This document shows, one piece after another, positions 1-8,550 of a stretch of 64,000 bases of DNA. Each line of letters starts with the position of its first letter. The first letter of the stretch is position 1. The notes beneath the pieces were generated by a model, which was not told the origin of the DNA, did not search any database, and was given only the letters and a program-made list of their open reading frames with translations. Made by a program: the position numbers and the translations under genes. Source of the stretch: Fibrobacterota bacterium (lineage in GTDB: Bacteria > Fibrobacterota > Fibrobacteria > UBA11236); the NCBI GenBank assembly GCA_947482115.1, contig CANKII010000003.1, positions 62,001 to 126,000 of the forward strand, read 5' to 3'.

Positions 1-22
1 GATAGGCTGGTTACGCGGTGCA

Positions 23-47
23 GGATTGCGGGAACGACTGCGATCCG
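23..47. repeat. 25-base stem-loop repeat, copy 1 (left of vapBC)
   Basis: This stretch matches 702-726 at 22 of 25 positions by eye, in the same orientation. Each copy can fold: the ends pair as GGATTGC with GCGATCC here (one G-T wobble) and as GGATTG with CAATCC in copy 2. Some differences therefore keep the stem, as expected for a structured element. The two copies bracket the toxin-antitoxin module. Confidence 0.6.
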
Positions 48-59
48 GTTTGAATCCAA

Positions 60-467
60 TTAAGTCAGTTTGAATGGATTGAGAATACGCAAACCTTCTT
101 CAAGTTGATGACCATGATGCATGTCTTCGCTGTAAAAGATTTTGCAGCCATGCTCAATGGCCGTGGCGAGATGCAAGCAATCGAAATGGGAGTAGCGGTA
201 GCGTTTGCCGAGACGCAAGGCTTCTCGCACGGTTTTCTCAGACAGGCGTAAAATCGGGAAGTTCTCGCTGATTTGATTGACGGCAGCAAGAACGTGGTCG
301 TGGGGATATTTCTTCTTCAGCAGATAACCGCAAAACTCGTTAACCACTTGCAAGCTGACGCTGGCGTCGGATTCACTCACGGTTTTTTGGGCGAGGAATT
401 GTTTTCCCGAATCTTCGCCGAACAAATAGATGAGAATGTTCGTGTCCAGAAAAACCTTATCGGGCAT
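60..467 (-). CDS. vapC: PIN-domain ribonuclease, VapC-like toxin
   Basis: This 135-aa PIN-domain protein is the usual size for a VapC toxin, a Mg2+-dependent RNase that cleaves tRNA or rRNA when free of its antitoxin. The acidic PIN residues are visible: D8 in VFLDTN, E44 in VNEF, D96 in HFDCLHLA and D115 in the FYSED stretch. The ATG start overlaps the stop of the upstream 58-aa gene by 11 bases, the typical coupling of an antitoxin-toxin pair. The target RNA cannot be read from the sequence. Family assignment is firm; activity as a toxin is inferred. Confidence 0.88.
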   Translation of the reverse strand: MPDKVFLDTNILIYLFGEDSGKQFLAQKTVSESDASVSLQVVNEFCGYLLKKKYPHDHVLAAVNQISENFPILRLSEKTVREALRLGKRYRYSHFDCLHLATAIEHGCKIFYSEDMHHGHQLEEGLRILNPFKLT

Positions 468-633
468 AGGCCTCGTCGCGGTTGAATCGGAGATCTTTTT
501 TGGCGATCACGAGGGCGTCAAAACGCATGGGTTTTTTTGAAGTCGCCGGTTTACGGCGCGTCGTTTTGACTTTAGCCGATGCCCGGCTGCGGGAAACTTT
601 GCTCACCGTGGATTTCTGTTTTTTGCCGTCCAT
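457..633 (-). CDS. Small basic protein, probable VapB-type antitoxin
   Basis: A 58-aa reading frame starts at ATG 633 behind a strong ribosome site (AGGAGG, about 7 bases upstream) and ends 11 bases inside vapC. The N-terminal half is a Lys/Arg/Ser-rich tail (SKVSRSRASAKVKTTRRK). The C-terminal half reads MRFDALVIAKKDLRFNRDEAYAR. I do not recognise a DNA-binding fold. Short antitoxins cognate to PIN toxins are often this size and diverse, so the antitoxin role rests on position, overlap and the strong ribosome site. Confidence 0.7.
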   Translation of the reverse strand: MDGKKQKSTVSKVSRSRASAKVKTTRRKPATSKKPMRFDALVIAKKDLRFNRDEAYAR

Positions 634-701
634 GCTGACCTCCTGTCATCCATAATATAATCTACCCTGTTTTGGCCGCTGACGGGGCAATGTACGGCGG
701 T

Positions 702-726
702 GGATTGAGGGAACAACTGCAATCCG
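702..726. repeat. 25-base stem-loop repeat, copy 2 (right of vapBC)
   Basis: Second copy of the element at 23-47, with arms GGATTG and CAATCC. The similarity continues weakly upstream (an ACGGCGGTG-like stretch precedes both). It lies between the vapBC promoter side and the 3' end of the SEFIR gene. Confidence 0.6.
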
Positions 727-766
727 TATAGACCACATCTTTCAAACTCCATCCCCAAAAATCATC

Positions 767-2236
767 TTAAACCGAATCTATGTCTTCCAGTTTTATGAAT
801 TGCGAGAGAAATGGAGGACGATCATGAAAGCCAAAATTCACGTTTCTCTGACTAAGATATGCCATCGCATTTGCGTTTTTTGAGATTATATCCGACTTTG
901 ATGTAGCTCTGAAAAGAATCTTGACTTTATCAAAATGCTTTTTGGATTTCATTTTTTTAAAGAATCCTGAATTTATTTCATATGAAAAATAAACCGACGT
1001 TCTTGGATACCACCAATCCCGACCGAATCCTTTGCTGGCAGTATTGAGTAGAGTAGCGTTGAAAATAATGGCTTCAGCTAAAACGAATTCTTCGAATTTA
1101 AGAAACTGGCTAACCTTTTCTTTAAGAATATCTGCCGTGAGCGATATCCGATTAAGCTTTAGCCTGCTGTTCCTATCCTGATCCAAGACGACAATATAAT
1201 GATTTAAAAATTCACAGTTCTCTGCTTCGGTGGTACCACCTCCAAATTTATTTTTTGGAAAGTAGGGGCCATAAATAAGGTCCGCGACTGTAACATATTT
1301 TTCGTGTCTTAATAAAATGGCAATAGAGCTAACGAACAAATCTTGGCCGAAAAATCTGAAGTTGTCGAACGTGTTATTCCGGTATGAGCGCCCCTCTTTT
1401 CTCGCATGAAAATACTCGCTCAAGTTTTCAAAAAAGTTGATGTAGGCATCATAATCAAAATTGGGCAAATAAATAACAACGCTTTCAAAAAGCTCTAAGA
1501 ACTGCTCTTTTATTGGTTGAAGAGAATCGATGGAGTTTACAACAAGGTCGTCAAAAGGTTTTTCAGGAGTTTCATATTCAATGAGCAACGAGAACTCATC
1601 CAAACCTTCAATCAGATTTCCTAGGAATTGTTTCACTAAAGAGATTGAATGAGGTTTTTCCAATTTAGCCGCATGAACAGCTTGCTTTACGATCGCAGCG
1701 AATTTATTTCTGGTTGGTTCGTTTTCGAAAAGATACGCAGGAGGCGAACCTAGTTCTGGACGTTTTATTTCCGGTTTACCAAAGATTATTCTGAGCAACT
1801 TCTCGTAGCTCTCTTCATAAACATCATCGGACGAGAAATCCAAGTATATTCTCGTTTTAAAAAAGATTGGGGTTAGTGGATTCCGGTCATCATCAAATTC
1901 TCTGATGATCGGGATGAATTTTTTCTGATCTGTTTTAGAATACACCTCGCTCGAAATTATTTGGCTTTCCGTACCAACACCACCCTGACGCGCGTCCGAC
2001 TTTTCTTTGTAGTTCTTATCGCACACAACCAGCACATATTTTATTTCCGAGTTTTGAACCATCTGTTCCATGAAAACATATTTGTCTTGCCCAGCCTCCA
2101 AATCCCATTTATCAAGTTTGACAATCACGCCGCTTGAAAAAAGTCTTTCGGCTAATTCGATTACCCAATTGTCCTTATCAACCGAAGACCATGCATAAGA
2201 AATAAATATGGCCGGACTATCAGTCTTATTTGGCAT
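767..2236 (-). CDS. SEFIR-domain protein, candidate defence or signalling effector
   Basis: The protein has about 489 aa from ATG 2236; the open frame continues upstream but that part is not protein-like. Residues about 8-150 are a SEFIR domain, a relative of TIR: FISYAW at the N-terminal strand and the family signature LDKWDLEAGQD. The remaining 330 residues are mostly helical and match nothing I recognise. Bacterial SEFIR and TIR proteins include NAD+-degrading antiphage effectors, so a sensor C-terminus with a SEFIR effector is plausible but inferred. Codon use is clearly more AT-rich than in the core genes, suggesting acquisition. The start codon lies inside the end of a truncated antidote gene. 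Confidence 0.82.
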   Translation of the reverse strand: MPNKTDSPAIFISYAWSSVDKDNWVIELAERLFSSGVIVKLDKWDLEAGQDKYVFMEQMVQNSEIKYVLVVCDKNYKEKSDARQGGVGTESQIISSEVYSKTDQKKFIPIIREFDDDRNPLTPIFFKTRIYLDFSSDDVYEESYEKLLRIIFGKPEIKRPELGSPPAYLFENEPTRNKFAAIVKQAVHAAKLEKPHSISLVKQFLGNLIEGLDEFSLLIEYETPEKPFDDLVVNSIDSLQPIKEQFLELFESVVIYLPNFDYDAYINFFENLSEYFHARKEGRSYRNNTFDNFRFFGQDLFVSSIAILLRHEKYVTVADLIYGPYFPKNKFGGGTTEAENCEFLNHYIVVLDQDRNSRLKLNRISLTADILKEKVSQFLKFEEFVLAEAIIFNATLLNTASKGFGRDWWYPRTSVYFSYEINSGFFKKMKSKKHFDKVKILFRATSKSDIISKNANAMAYLSQRNVNFGFHDRPPFLSQFIKLEDIDSV

Positions 2237-2396
2237 TGATGCCGCCTTGTGCCAATGCCACGTTTCGCAGCGCCAGCAAAAAAACCTGGGGATCGCCACC
2301 TTCCAAAGCAGCTTCGAGGTATGCAGCCGCTCGGGTTTCATCCCGTAATTCCTTTCGGAATTCTTCGTAATAGTCTTTGGTTTTGTTTGAAGCCAT
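2226..2396 (-). pseudogene. Truncated COG3636-like addiction-module antidote
   Basis: The frame MASNKTKDYYEEFR... runs to LLALRNVALAQGG and stops four codons later. It matches the N-terminal part of COG3636-type antidotes (a segment with two consecutive Ala-rich turns, then an LxALRxVAxAxGG motif) but lacks the helix-turn-helix that normally follows the GG. The stop overlaps the SEFIR start by 11 bases. No partner toxin of the HigB/COG3657 type is seen upstream. It may be a remnant cut by the SEFIR insertion, or a retained leader peptide coupled to SEFIR translation. A GTG start at 2426 is also possible. Confidence 0.55.
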
Positions 2397-2460
2397 AGCG
2401 TCACAAATATAAGTGGCCGGACCCACTTGAAGTCCACAAACGAAGTGGCGATGGCCGAGT

Positions 2461-2477
2461 ATTTGCCGGAGGCAAAT
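2461..2477. repeat. Perfect 7-bp inverted repeat upstream of the SEFIR locus
   Basis: ATTTGCC, a 3-base loop GGA, then GGCAAAT. A second small stem (AAGTGG/CCACTT) lies at about 2411-2428. They sit between the SEFIR locus and the DUF349 gene. Role unknown; an operator or insertion end are possibilities. Confidence 0.35.
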
Positions 2478-2609
2478 GTATCGAGGCCAAGCAAATCAGC
2501 TCTCAAAACCCCTAATCCGCCCCTCCCCCATTTTCTAAACTATTACCCCCGCCCCATCAGGGCGCCAAACTCGGTCTAACCCAACTAACCCCGTCCCCGG
2601 AGCTCTCGC

Positions 2610-5600
2610 ATGGCCCTCTTCGATTTTTTCAAACCCCAATGGAAACACAGCAACCCGGAACTCCGCGCTGCCGCGTTGCGCGCGCTGGAGGACGACCGCC
2701 AGGATGTTTTCCTTTTCGTGACCTTAGAGGATTCCGACGCGGCCCTGCGATTAATGGCATCCAAGCGGTTGAATCAGGAGACCGTGCTGCGACAGGCTTT
2801 GGACAAGAGCCTCGACAAAGGCGTTCAGGAATATGCGCGCAGGGCTTTGAATCTGTTGCTCACGGAAAAGATCAAGTCCGCCGAGAGTTCCGAATTGGCT
2901 TCAGCCAAAGCGTTGCTCAACGAATTGAAAGCCGACACCAAGGCGATTGAAGTCATTGCCACCGGTGCAAAGTTGCCGGAGTTGCGTCGCGAAGCCCTCG
3001 GCTTGTTGACGCATGCGAGTTCCTTGCTCACCATCGCCCTCGAAGAAGAAGTTACCGACATCGCCCTGTCCGCGCTCGCGCGGCTTTCCCGCGATACGCA
3101 TTTACAATCCGTGGCCAAGAGCGCGAAGAGCAAGGAAGCGCGCGCCAACGCGAAGGCACGGCTCAAGGCCATTGAAGAGGCGAAGAAGCCGGATGCGATG
3201 GCGATTCACCGCGCCAAGTTGCAGCTCATCTTCGCCGTCGCAGAAAAAGCCGACGCCGGTTCCGCCGAATTGAATCCCGCTTTCGATTGGGATGGCGTGC
3301 GCGAACAGGTTGAACATGCCGAGGAAGCCTTGCAGAGTTTGATCGACATCGGCGTATCCGTCGACAACCGTGCGGCTTCGCTATTCGAGGATCGCGTCAC
3401 TGCCTTTCGCAAACGCTATGTCCATCACAAGAGTTCGGAAATTGCACGCACCGAACGCGAATTGCACGAGGGAAAAAACAAAGAGATCAAGTTGGAGCTT
3501 TGCGGGCGCATGGAACTTCTTTTTGCGGATTCAAAAGAAGTCGATCCGGCTGAAGTGCACAGCCTGACGCAGCAATTCAATTCCGCCGGACCATGCCCCG
3601 AAGATGAAGTCTTGCGCAACCGTTTCCGTCTCGCCAAAGAGCGGGTCAACAAGGAGAAGTTGCAGAAGCAGTATGAAATCCAGGATGCCGAACGCCGCAA
3701 GGTTGAAGGCGAAATACGTCAGGCCGACGAGGCCGAGGATCAGAAACGCCGTGAGGCAATGCAACAGCGAGTCGAAAACTGGCGTAAGAATATTCCCGTC
3801 ATGAAGGAATGGCTCGCCGAGTTGGGAACTTTGGCCGAGGGTTCGGATTTGAAACTCGCCGAGAAGCGTCTGCGCGAAGTTCAAAGCAAATGGAAAAACA
3901 TGCTGGCCAATGCGCCAGACGATGAAGCCACGAGTTTGAATTTGGAATATTACCGCGCTGTCGATCATATGCGCGAAGTGCTGGACTGGCATCGCTGGTC
4001 GAATCAACAACGCAAGCAGGATATTTGCACCCAACTTGAAGCACTGGTGCAACAGGAGGATCGCAAGTCCATGGTGGCCCGCTTCCGCGAATTGCTGGCC
4101 GAATGGAAAACCATCGGGCAAGTTCCGTGGGACAGCACCGAGGCGATGTGGGATCGCTATCATCAGGCTTGCGACGCGCTCTACGAAAAGTGCAAGGAAT
4201 ACTTTGCCGAGCTCGATGAAGAGCGCGAAAGCAACGCCAAGGCCAAGGAAGATATTTGCAATAAGCTGGAAGCCGCGATGGCATCCGTCACCACAGGAGA
4301 AATCGACTGGCGCGATGTCACGGAAACTTTCCGGGAAGCCCAGTCCGCATGGAAGGCTCTTGGCCCTGCGCCGCGTGAGAAGAACAGCACTTTGTGGGAT
4401 CGCTTCCGCGCTGTGTGTCAGGTTTTCTATGGCCGCAAGGATCAACAGTATCAGGAAAACCTGAAACAGAAGTTGGAACTCGCCACGTTGGTTGAAGGCC
4501 TCAAGGATTCCACACAATGGAAAAACACGGCCACGACAATCAAGGAAGCTCAAGAGAAGTGGAAATCGATCGGACCCGTTTCCCGCGATCAGGCCGAAGC
4601 CTTATGGCAACGGTTCCACGGTGCCAGCGAAACATTCTTTCAGGCCCGCAAAGCTTTCTTTGAAAAACTGGATCAGGATCGCCCGGCGAATCTGGAAAAG
4701 AAAACCGCGTTATGTGAATTGGTGGAAAAACTCGACACACTGGCCGATGACGAACAGCGATACCAGTGCATTGTGGATGTACAGGCGCAGTGGAAGGAAA
4801 TCGGACCCGTGGTGCGCGAACAAGAAGATGCGATTTGGGAGCGTTTCCGCAAACCCATCGACGCGTATTTCCAGGAGCGCAAACAACACATGCAGGCCGA
4901 ACGCGGACAGCGCGATGAGAACGGCAAGATCAAGGAAGACCTTTGCATTGAGGCCGAAGCGTTGAAGGATTCCACGGATTGGAAAGCCTCCATCGACAAG
5001 ATCAAGGCTTTGCAGGCGCGGTGGAAAGCCACCGGTCCCACCTTCCGCGAGCTGGATCAAACCTTGTGGCGTCGTTTCCGCGGCGCATGTGACGGATTCT
5101 TTGATCGATTGAAGGAATACTCCTCGCAACGCGATCAGGAACGCGGCGGGAATCTCCGCAAGAAGGAAGACATCTGTTTCACCATCGAAATCCTCAGCGG
5201 TGCCGCTGTTGAAGGCGAAGATGTCGTCATCCGTGCAACGTGGATCGAAGGCCAGCGCGCCTTGGGTGCATCCATTCCCGTGCCGATGGAGGATTGGGAC
5301 AAGGCCATGGATCGTGTTAAACATTTTCAGGGCGAATGGAAAAAGATTGGACCCGTGCCGCGTGAAAACAACGATGTGGTTTGGGATCGATTCCAACGCG
5401 CCTGCGACGTGTTCTTCGAGGAACGCCGCCGCGCCATGGGATTGTCCACCGATGATCCGCAGCACAATCTCGAAGGCAAACTGGCCTTGATTTCGGAAGC
5501 TGACGAACTGGCAATGAATCCCGGCCCACATAATCTGGAAACGGTGCGCAAGATGTTCCAGGAATGGAAACGCATCGGACCCGTGCCGCGCGCGCAATCC

Positions 5601-5660
5601 GATTATGTCTGGGAACGCTTTAGCTCCGCGTGTGACACGGCGGTGGGAAAAACGGCCTAG
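2610..5660 (+). CDS. Large DUF349 repeat protein
   Basis: The protein has 1016 aa. After about 200 residues of HEAT-like helices it carries some nine copies of the DUF349 unit. The last seven are well kept, with the signature WKxxGPVPRxxxDxxWxRFxxACDxFF (for example WKTIGQVPWDSTEAMWDRY and WKKIGPVPRENNDVVWDRF). Spacing is about 75-80 residues. There is no signal peptide or membrane segment, so it is cytoplasmic. DUF349 proteins occur in Actinobacteria and FCB bacteria and their molecular role is not well defined; I assign none. The gene is followed after two bases by polA, so co-transcription is likely. Confidence 0.9.
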   Translation: MALFDFFKPQWKHSNPELRAAALRALEDDRQDVFLFVTLEDSDAALRLMASKRLNQETVLRQALDKSLDKGVQEYARRALNLLLTEKIKSAESSELASAKALLNELKADTKAIEVIATGAKLPELRREALGLLTHASSLLTIALEEEVTDIALSALARLSRDTHLQSVAKSAKSKEARANAKARLKAIEEAKKPDAMAIHRAKLQLIFAVAEKADAGSAELNPAFDWDGVREQVEHAEEALQSLIDIGVSVDNRAASLFEDRVTAFRKRYVHHKSSEIARTERELHEGKNKEIKLELCGRMELLFADSKEVDPAEVHSLTQQFNSAGPCPEDEVLRNRFRLAKERVNKEKLQKQYEIQDAERRKVEGEIRQADEAEDQKRREAMQQRVENWRKNIPVMKEWLAELGTLAEGSDLKLAEKRLREVQSKWKNMLANAPDDEATSLNLEYYRAVDHMREVLDWHRWSNQQRKQDICTQLEALVQQEDRKSMVARFRELLAEWKTIGQVPWDSTEAMWDRYHQACDALYEKCKEYFAELDEERESNAKAKEDICNKLEAAMASVTTGEIDWRDVTETFREAQSAWKALGPAPREKNSTLWDRFRAVCQVFYGRKDQQYQENLKQKLELATLVEGLKDSTQWKNTATTIKEAQEKWKSIGPVSRDQAEALWQRFHGASETFFQARKAFFEKLDQDRPANLEKKTALCELVEKLDTLADDEQRYQCIVDVQAQWKEIGPVVREQEDAIWERFRKPIDAYFQERKQHMQAERGQRDENGKIKEDLCIEAEALKDSTDWKASIDKIKALQARWKATGPTFRELDQTLWRRFRGACDGFFDRLKEYSSQRDQERGGNLRKKEDICFTIEILSGAAVEGEDVVIRATWIEGQRALGASIPVPMEDWDKAMDRVKHFQGEWKKIGPVPRENNDVVWDRFQRACDVFFEERRRAMGLSTDDPQHNLEGKLALISEADELAMNPGPHNLETVRKMFQEWKRIGPVPRAQSDYVWERFSSACDTAVGKTA

Positions 5661-5662
5661 TC

Positions 5663-8443
5663 GTGACCCCCACCCTGTATCTCATTGACGTATCGGCACT
5701 CGCCTACCGATCGTTTTTCGCCTTCATCAAACATCCTTTGCGAAACTCAAAGGGTGAAGAGACATCGGCGATTTTCGGTTTCTCCCATCACATTCTGCGA
5801 CTGATCGCCGAGCGTCATCCCACGCACATCGCCTTCGTCAAGGATCTCAAAGGCCCCACCAAACGCCACGAACAGTACGCAGAATACAAAGCACATCGCA
5901 AACCCATGCCGGATGGATTGGTAAGCCAGCTTCCCTACATCGATGAGTTCGTGGAAAAGTCCGGACTGCGCACGGTATCACTGCCGGGTTATGAAGCCGA
6001 TGATGTGATGGCCACGCTCGCATTGCAGGCGCGCGCAAGGGGATTCATCACCTACATCGTGACCCGTGACAAGGACATGATGCAGTTGGTCGACGACCAT
6101 ATCTTCCTGTTCGATCTCGGCAAGCAGGATGAAAGCTCGTTGGTGGTCGGAGCAAAAGAGGTCAAGGAAAAAATGGGCGTGGGCCCGGAACATATCGTGG
6201 ACTATCTCGCGCTGACCGGCGACGCTTCTGACAATGTTCCCGGTGTGGCACAAGTGGGTCCTAAAAGCGCGGCGGACTTGTTGCACACCTATGGCTCGCT
6301 GGAAAATCTCTACAAGAATGTCGGCAGTGTGGCGAAGAAAGGGCTGCGCGAAAACTTGATCAAGGATCAGGAAAACGCTTTTCTTTCCAAGGAGCTGGTG
6401 ACGCTTCACACCCAACTCGAACTTCCACTCACTTTGGACGATTTGAAATACCCCGGCATTAACGCATCGGCTTTGCAGGATTTCTTGGAACGCTATGAAC
6501 TCAAAAGTGTGATCAAGTTGATCCCGGCGGCAAATGAGAAATCGCACACTGTGTCCCCCCAAACCCCCGAAGGGGGCACCCCCTTTGGGGGTTTGGGGGA
6601 AAGCGAAGTCCCTACCGCGCCTAAAGAAACGGGCCAATACATTCTTGTCAATCAACTCGATCAACTGCATGCGCTGGTGAAAGAGCTGAAGCATTGCAAA
6701 GTGATTGCTGTGGATACGGAAACAACCGGGTTGGATACACGTGTTGCCAAGCTGGTCGGCATTTGTCTTTCCACCGAACCGCATACCGGATATTACCTAG
6801 CCGTGGGGCATGCCGAAGGGCCGAATCTCGATCTCACCGAAGTTCAGACTGCACTCAAACCCATTTTCGATGATCCACATCGAACCGTGGTGTTTCACAA
6901 TGCCAAATACGATTTGCCCATCCTTGCACGACATGACCTTGCTCCGGCAGGGTTAGAGAAACACGGCAAATTGGTCGACACCATGATCGCCGCGCATCTT
7001 TGCAGCGGTGGCGAACGCGCCGTGTCACTGGATGATCTCGCTCTGAAACATTTCAATCATGCCATGATTCCCATCGAGTCTTTGATCGGAAAAGGAAAGG
7101 CACAAAAGAATTTTTCCGAAACGCCGCAAGCAGAGGCTGCCATTTACGGGGCCGAGGATGCTGATTTCACTTTGCAGCTCTGGCTGCATTATGAAAAGGA
7201 ATTGCGCGAAAAGGAACTGGAAAAACTGTTCCATGAAATCGAAATGGCCCTGGTTCCCGTGCTGGTGGAAATGGAAAGCAAGGGCGTGGCCATTGACATT
7301 CCCGCTTTGAAAAATCTTTCCAAAGACCTGGATCAGGAAATCGAGCGACTGGAAAAGGAAATCTACGCGCTGGCCGGACACGAGTTCAATTTGAATTCCA
7401 CGCAGCAACTGGCGCAGGTGTTGTTCGAAGAGTTGCATCTCAAGCCCGGGAAAAAAACCAAAAGTGGATTTTCCACCGATGCCGACGTGTTGCAAAAACT
7501 GGAAGACGAACACCCCATCATCCGCATGCTGTTGGATTATCGCGAGATGAACAAGCTGCGGGGAACTTACGTGGATACCTTGCCCGGTGCGGCAGATGAA
7601 CATCACCGCATCCACACCAGTTATTCGCAGGTCATTGCAGCTACAGGCCGGCTTTCCAGCATCAATCCCAATTTGCAGAATATTCCCATCCGCACGGAAT
7701 TGGGCCGCAAGATTCGTGGCTGCTTTGTCGCGCCACAAGGACGTGTATTGCTCTGCGCCGACTATTCGCAAATCGAATTGCGCATGCTGGCCCATCTCAG
7801 CGGCGACCCGGCATTGAAGGAAGCCTATCAAAAAGGCCTCGACATTCACGCCCGCACTGCGGCAGCATTATATGGTGTCGCCGAGGATGATGTCACTTCC
7901 GAAATGCGTCGCGCTTCCAAGGTCGTGAATTTCGGCGTGCTGTACGGTATGGGTGCACATCGTTTGGCCGGACAGTTGAAGATCCCTTATGCGGAAGCGA
8001 AGAAATTCATCGAGAACTATTTCTCCACCTATGCGCGGGTGGATTTGTTCATCAAGGAAACCGTGGAACAGGCACAGCGTCGCGGTTATGTCGAAACCCT
8101 CGCGGGACGCAGACGCTTTCTGCCCGACCTGCATTCCGACAGCCGCATGATGCGCGAAAATGCGGAGCGCATTGCCGCGAACACCCCTATTCAGGGCAGC
8201 GCGGCAGACTTGATCAAAGTGGCCATGATCAAAATCCATCACCGCTTGCAGAAAGAAAAACTCCCCTGCGACATGCTGTTGCAGGTGCATGACGAACTCG
8301 TCTTTGAAGTCGATCCCGCTCATATCGAGGAAGCCTCCGCGCTTGTTCGCCATGAAATGGAACATGCCATGGAACTGTCGGTGCCGCTCACTGTCGATGT
8401 AGGTTACGGAAAAAACTGGTTGCAAGCAAAGGGTGAGGAATGA
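5663..8443 (+). CDS. polA: DNA polymerase I
   Basis: A 926-aa, three-domain repair and Okazaki-fragment polymerase. The 5' nuclease (about 1-290) has LIDVSALAYRSF, GYEADDVMA, TRDKDMMQLV and the helix-hairpin-helix GDASDNVPGVAQVGPKSA. The 3'-5' exonuclease (about 325-505) keeps VDTETTGLD, FHNAKYD and a YxxxD-type AEDADFTL. The polymerase domain shows motif A ADYSQIELRML, motif B RRASKVVNFGVLYGMG and motif C VHDELVFE. The start is GTG two bases after the DUF349 stop. The 298-313 linker between nuclease and exonuclease is encoded by a GC-rich palindrome (6554-6600) that reads through in frame. Confidence 0.98.
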   Translation: MTPTLYLIDVSALAYRSFFAFIKHPLRNSKGEETSAIFGFSHHILRLIAERHPTHIAFVKDLKGPTKRHEQYAEYKAHRKPMPDGLVSQLPYIDEFVEKSGLRTVSLPGYEADDVMATLALQARARGFITYIVTRDKDMMQLVDDHIFLFDLGKQDESSLVVGAKEVKEKMGVGPEHIVDYLALTGDASDNVPGVAQVGPKSAADLLHTYGSLENLYKNVGSVAKKGLRENLIKDQENAFLSKELVTLHTQLELPLTLDDLKYPGINASALQDFLERYELKSVIKLIPAANEKSHTVSPQTPEGGTPFGGLGESEVPTAPKETGQYILVNQLDQLHALVKELKHCKVIAVDTETTGLDTRVAKLVGICLSTEPHTGYYLAVGHAEGPNLDLTEVQTALKPIFDDPHRTVVFHNAKYDLPILARHDLAPAGLEKHGKLVDTMIAAHLCSGGERAVSLDDLALKHFNHAMIPIESLIGKGKAQKNFSETPQAEAAIYGAEDADFTLQLWLHYEKELREKELEKLFHEIEMALVPVLVEMESKGVAIDIPALKNLSKDLDQEIERLEKEIYALAGHEFNLNSTQQLAQVLFEELHLKPGKKTKSGFSTDADVLQKLEDEHPIIRMLLDYREMNKLRGTYVDTLPGAADEHHRIHTSYSQVIAATGRLSSINPNLQNIPIRTELGRKIRGCFVAPQGRVLLCADYSQIELRMLAHLSGDPALKEAYQKGLDIHARTAAALYGVAEDDVTSEMRRASKVVNFGVLYGMGAHRLAGQLKIPYAEAKKFIENYFSTYARVDLFIKETVEQAQRRGYVETLAGRRRFLPDLHSDSRMMRENAERIAANTPIQGSAADLIKVAMIKIHHRLQKEKLPCDMLLQVHDELVFEVDPAHIEEASALVRHEMEHAMELSVPLTVDVGYGKNWLQAKGEE
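6554..6600. repeat. In-frame palindromic element inside polA
   Basis: CCCCCAAACCCCC (6556-6568) is matched exactly by GGGGGTTTGGGGG (6587-6599). Inside are two smaller stems, CCCCC/GGGGG around GAA and around TTT. It encodes SPQTPEGGTPFGGLGE in the linker between the 5' nuclease and the 3'-5' exonuclease, with no frame change. It looks like an inserted repeat tolerated because it falls in a loop. Confidence 0.75.
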
Positions 8444-8444
8444 A

Positions 8445-8550
8445 CACCCTCACCCCAAGCCCCTCTCCCATCTTAAAGGATGGGAGAGGGGGGCATAATC
8501 TATGCTTCTCCCCTCTCCCATTACATGGGAGAGGGGTTGGGGGTGAGGGT
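8445..8550. repeat. Nested palindromic element between polA and coaE
   Basis: About 106 bases fill the whole polA-coaE gap. The outer arms are ACCCTCACCCC (left) and GGGGTGAGGGT (right). Two inner hairpins each have arms CCCCTCTCCCAT/ATGGGAGAGGGG, and GCATA/TATGC sits in the middle. The right arm runs up to the TTG start of coaE, so its GGGTGAGG stretch would act as that gene's ribosome site. Confidence 0.8.

Noticed and set aside
2237-2506. N-terminal 90-residue extension of the SEFIR frame
   Set aside because: It reads through the antidote remnant in another frame, is Trp/Arg-rich, and lacks a ribosome site; FISYAW is near the start only from ATG 2236.
3531-4553. 340-codon open frame opposite the DUF349 gene
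   Set aside because: The DUF349 gene is clear on the + strand; the antisense frame is a by-product of its GC-rich third positions.
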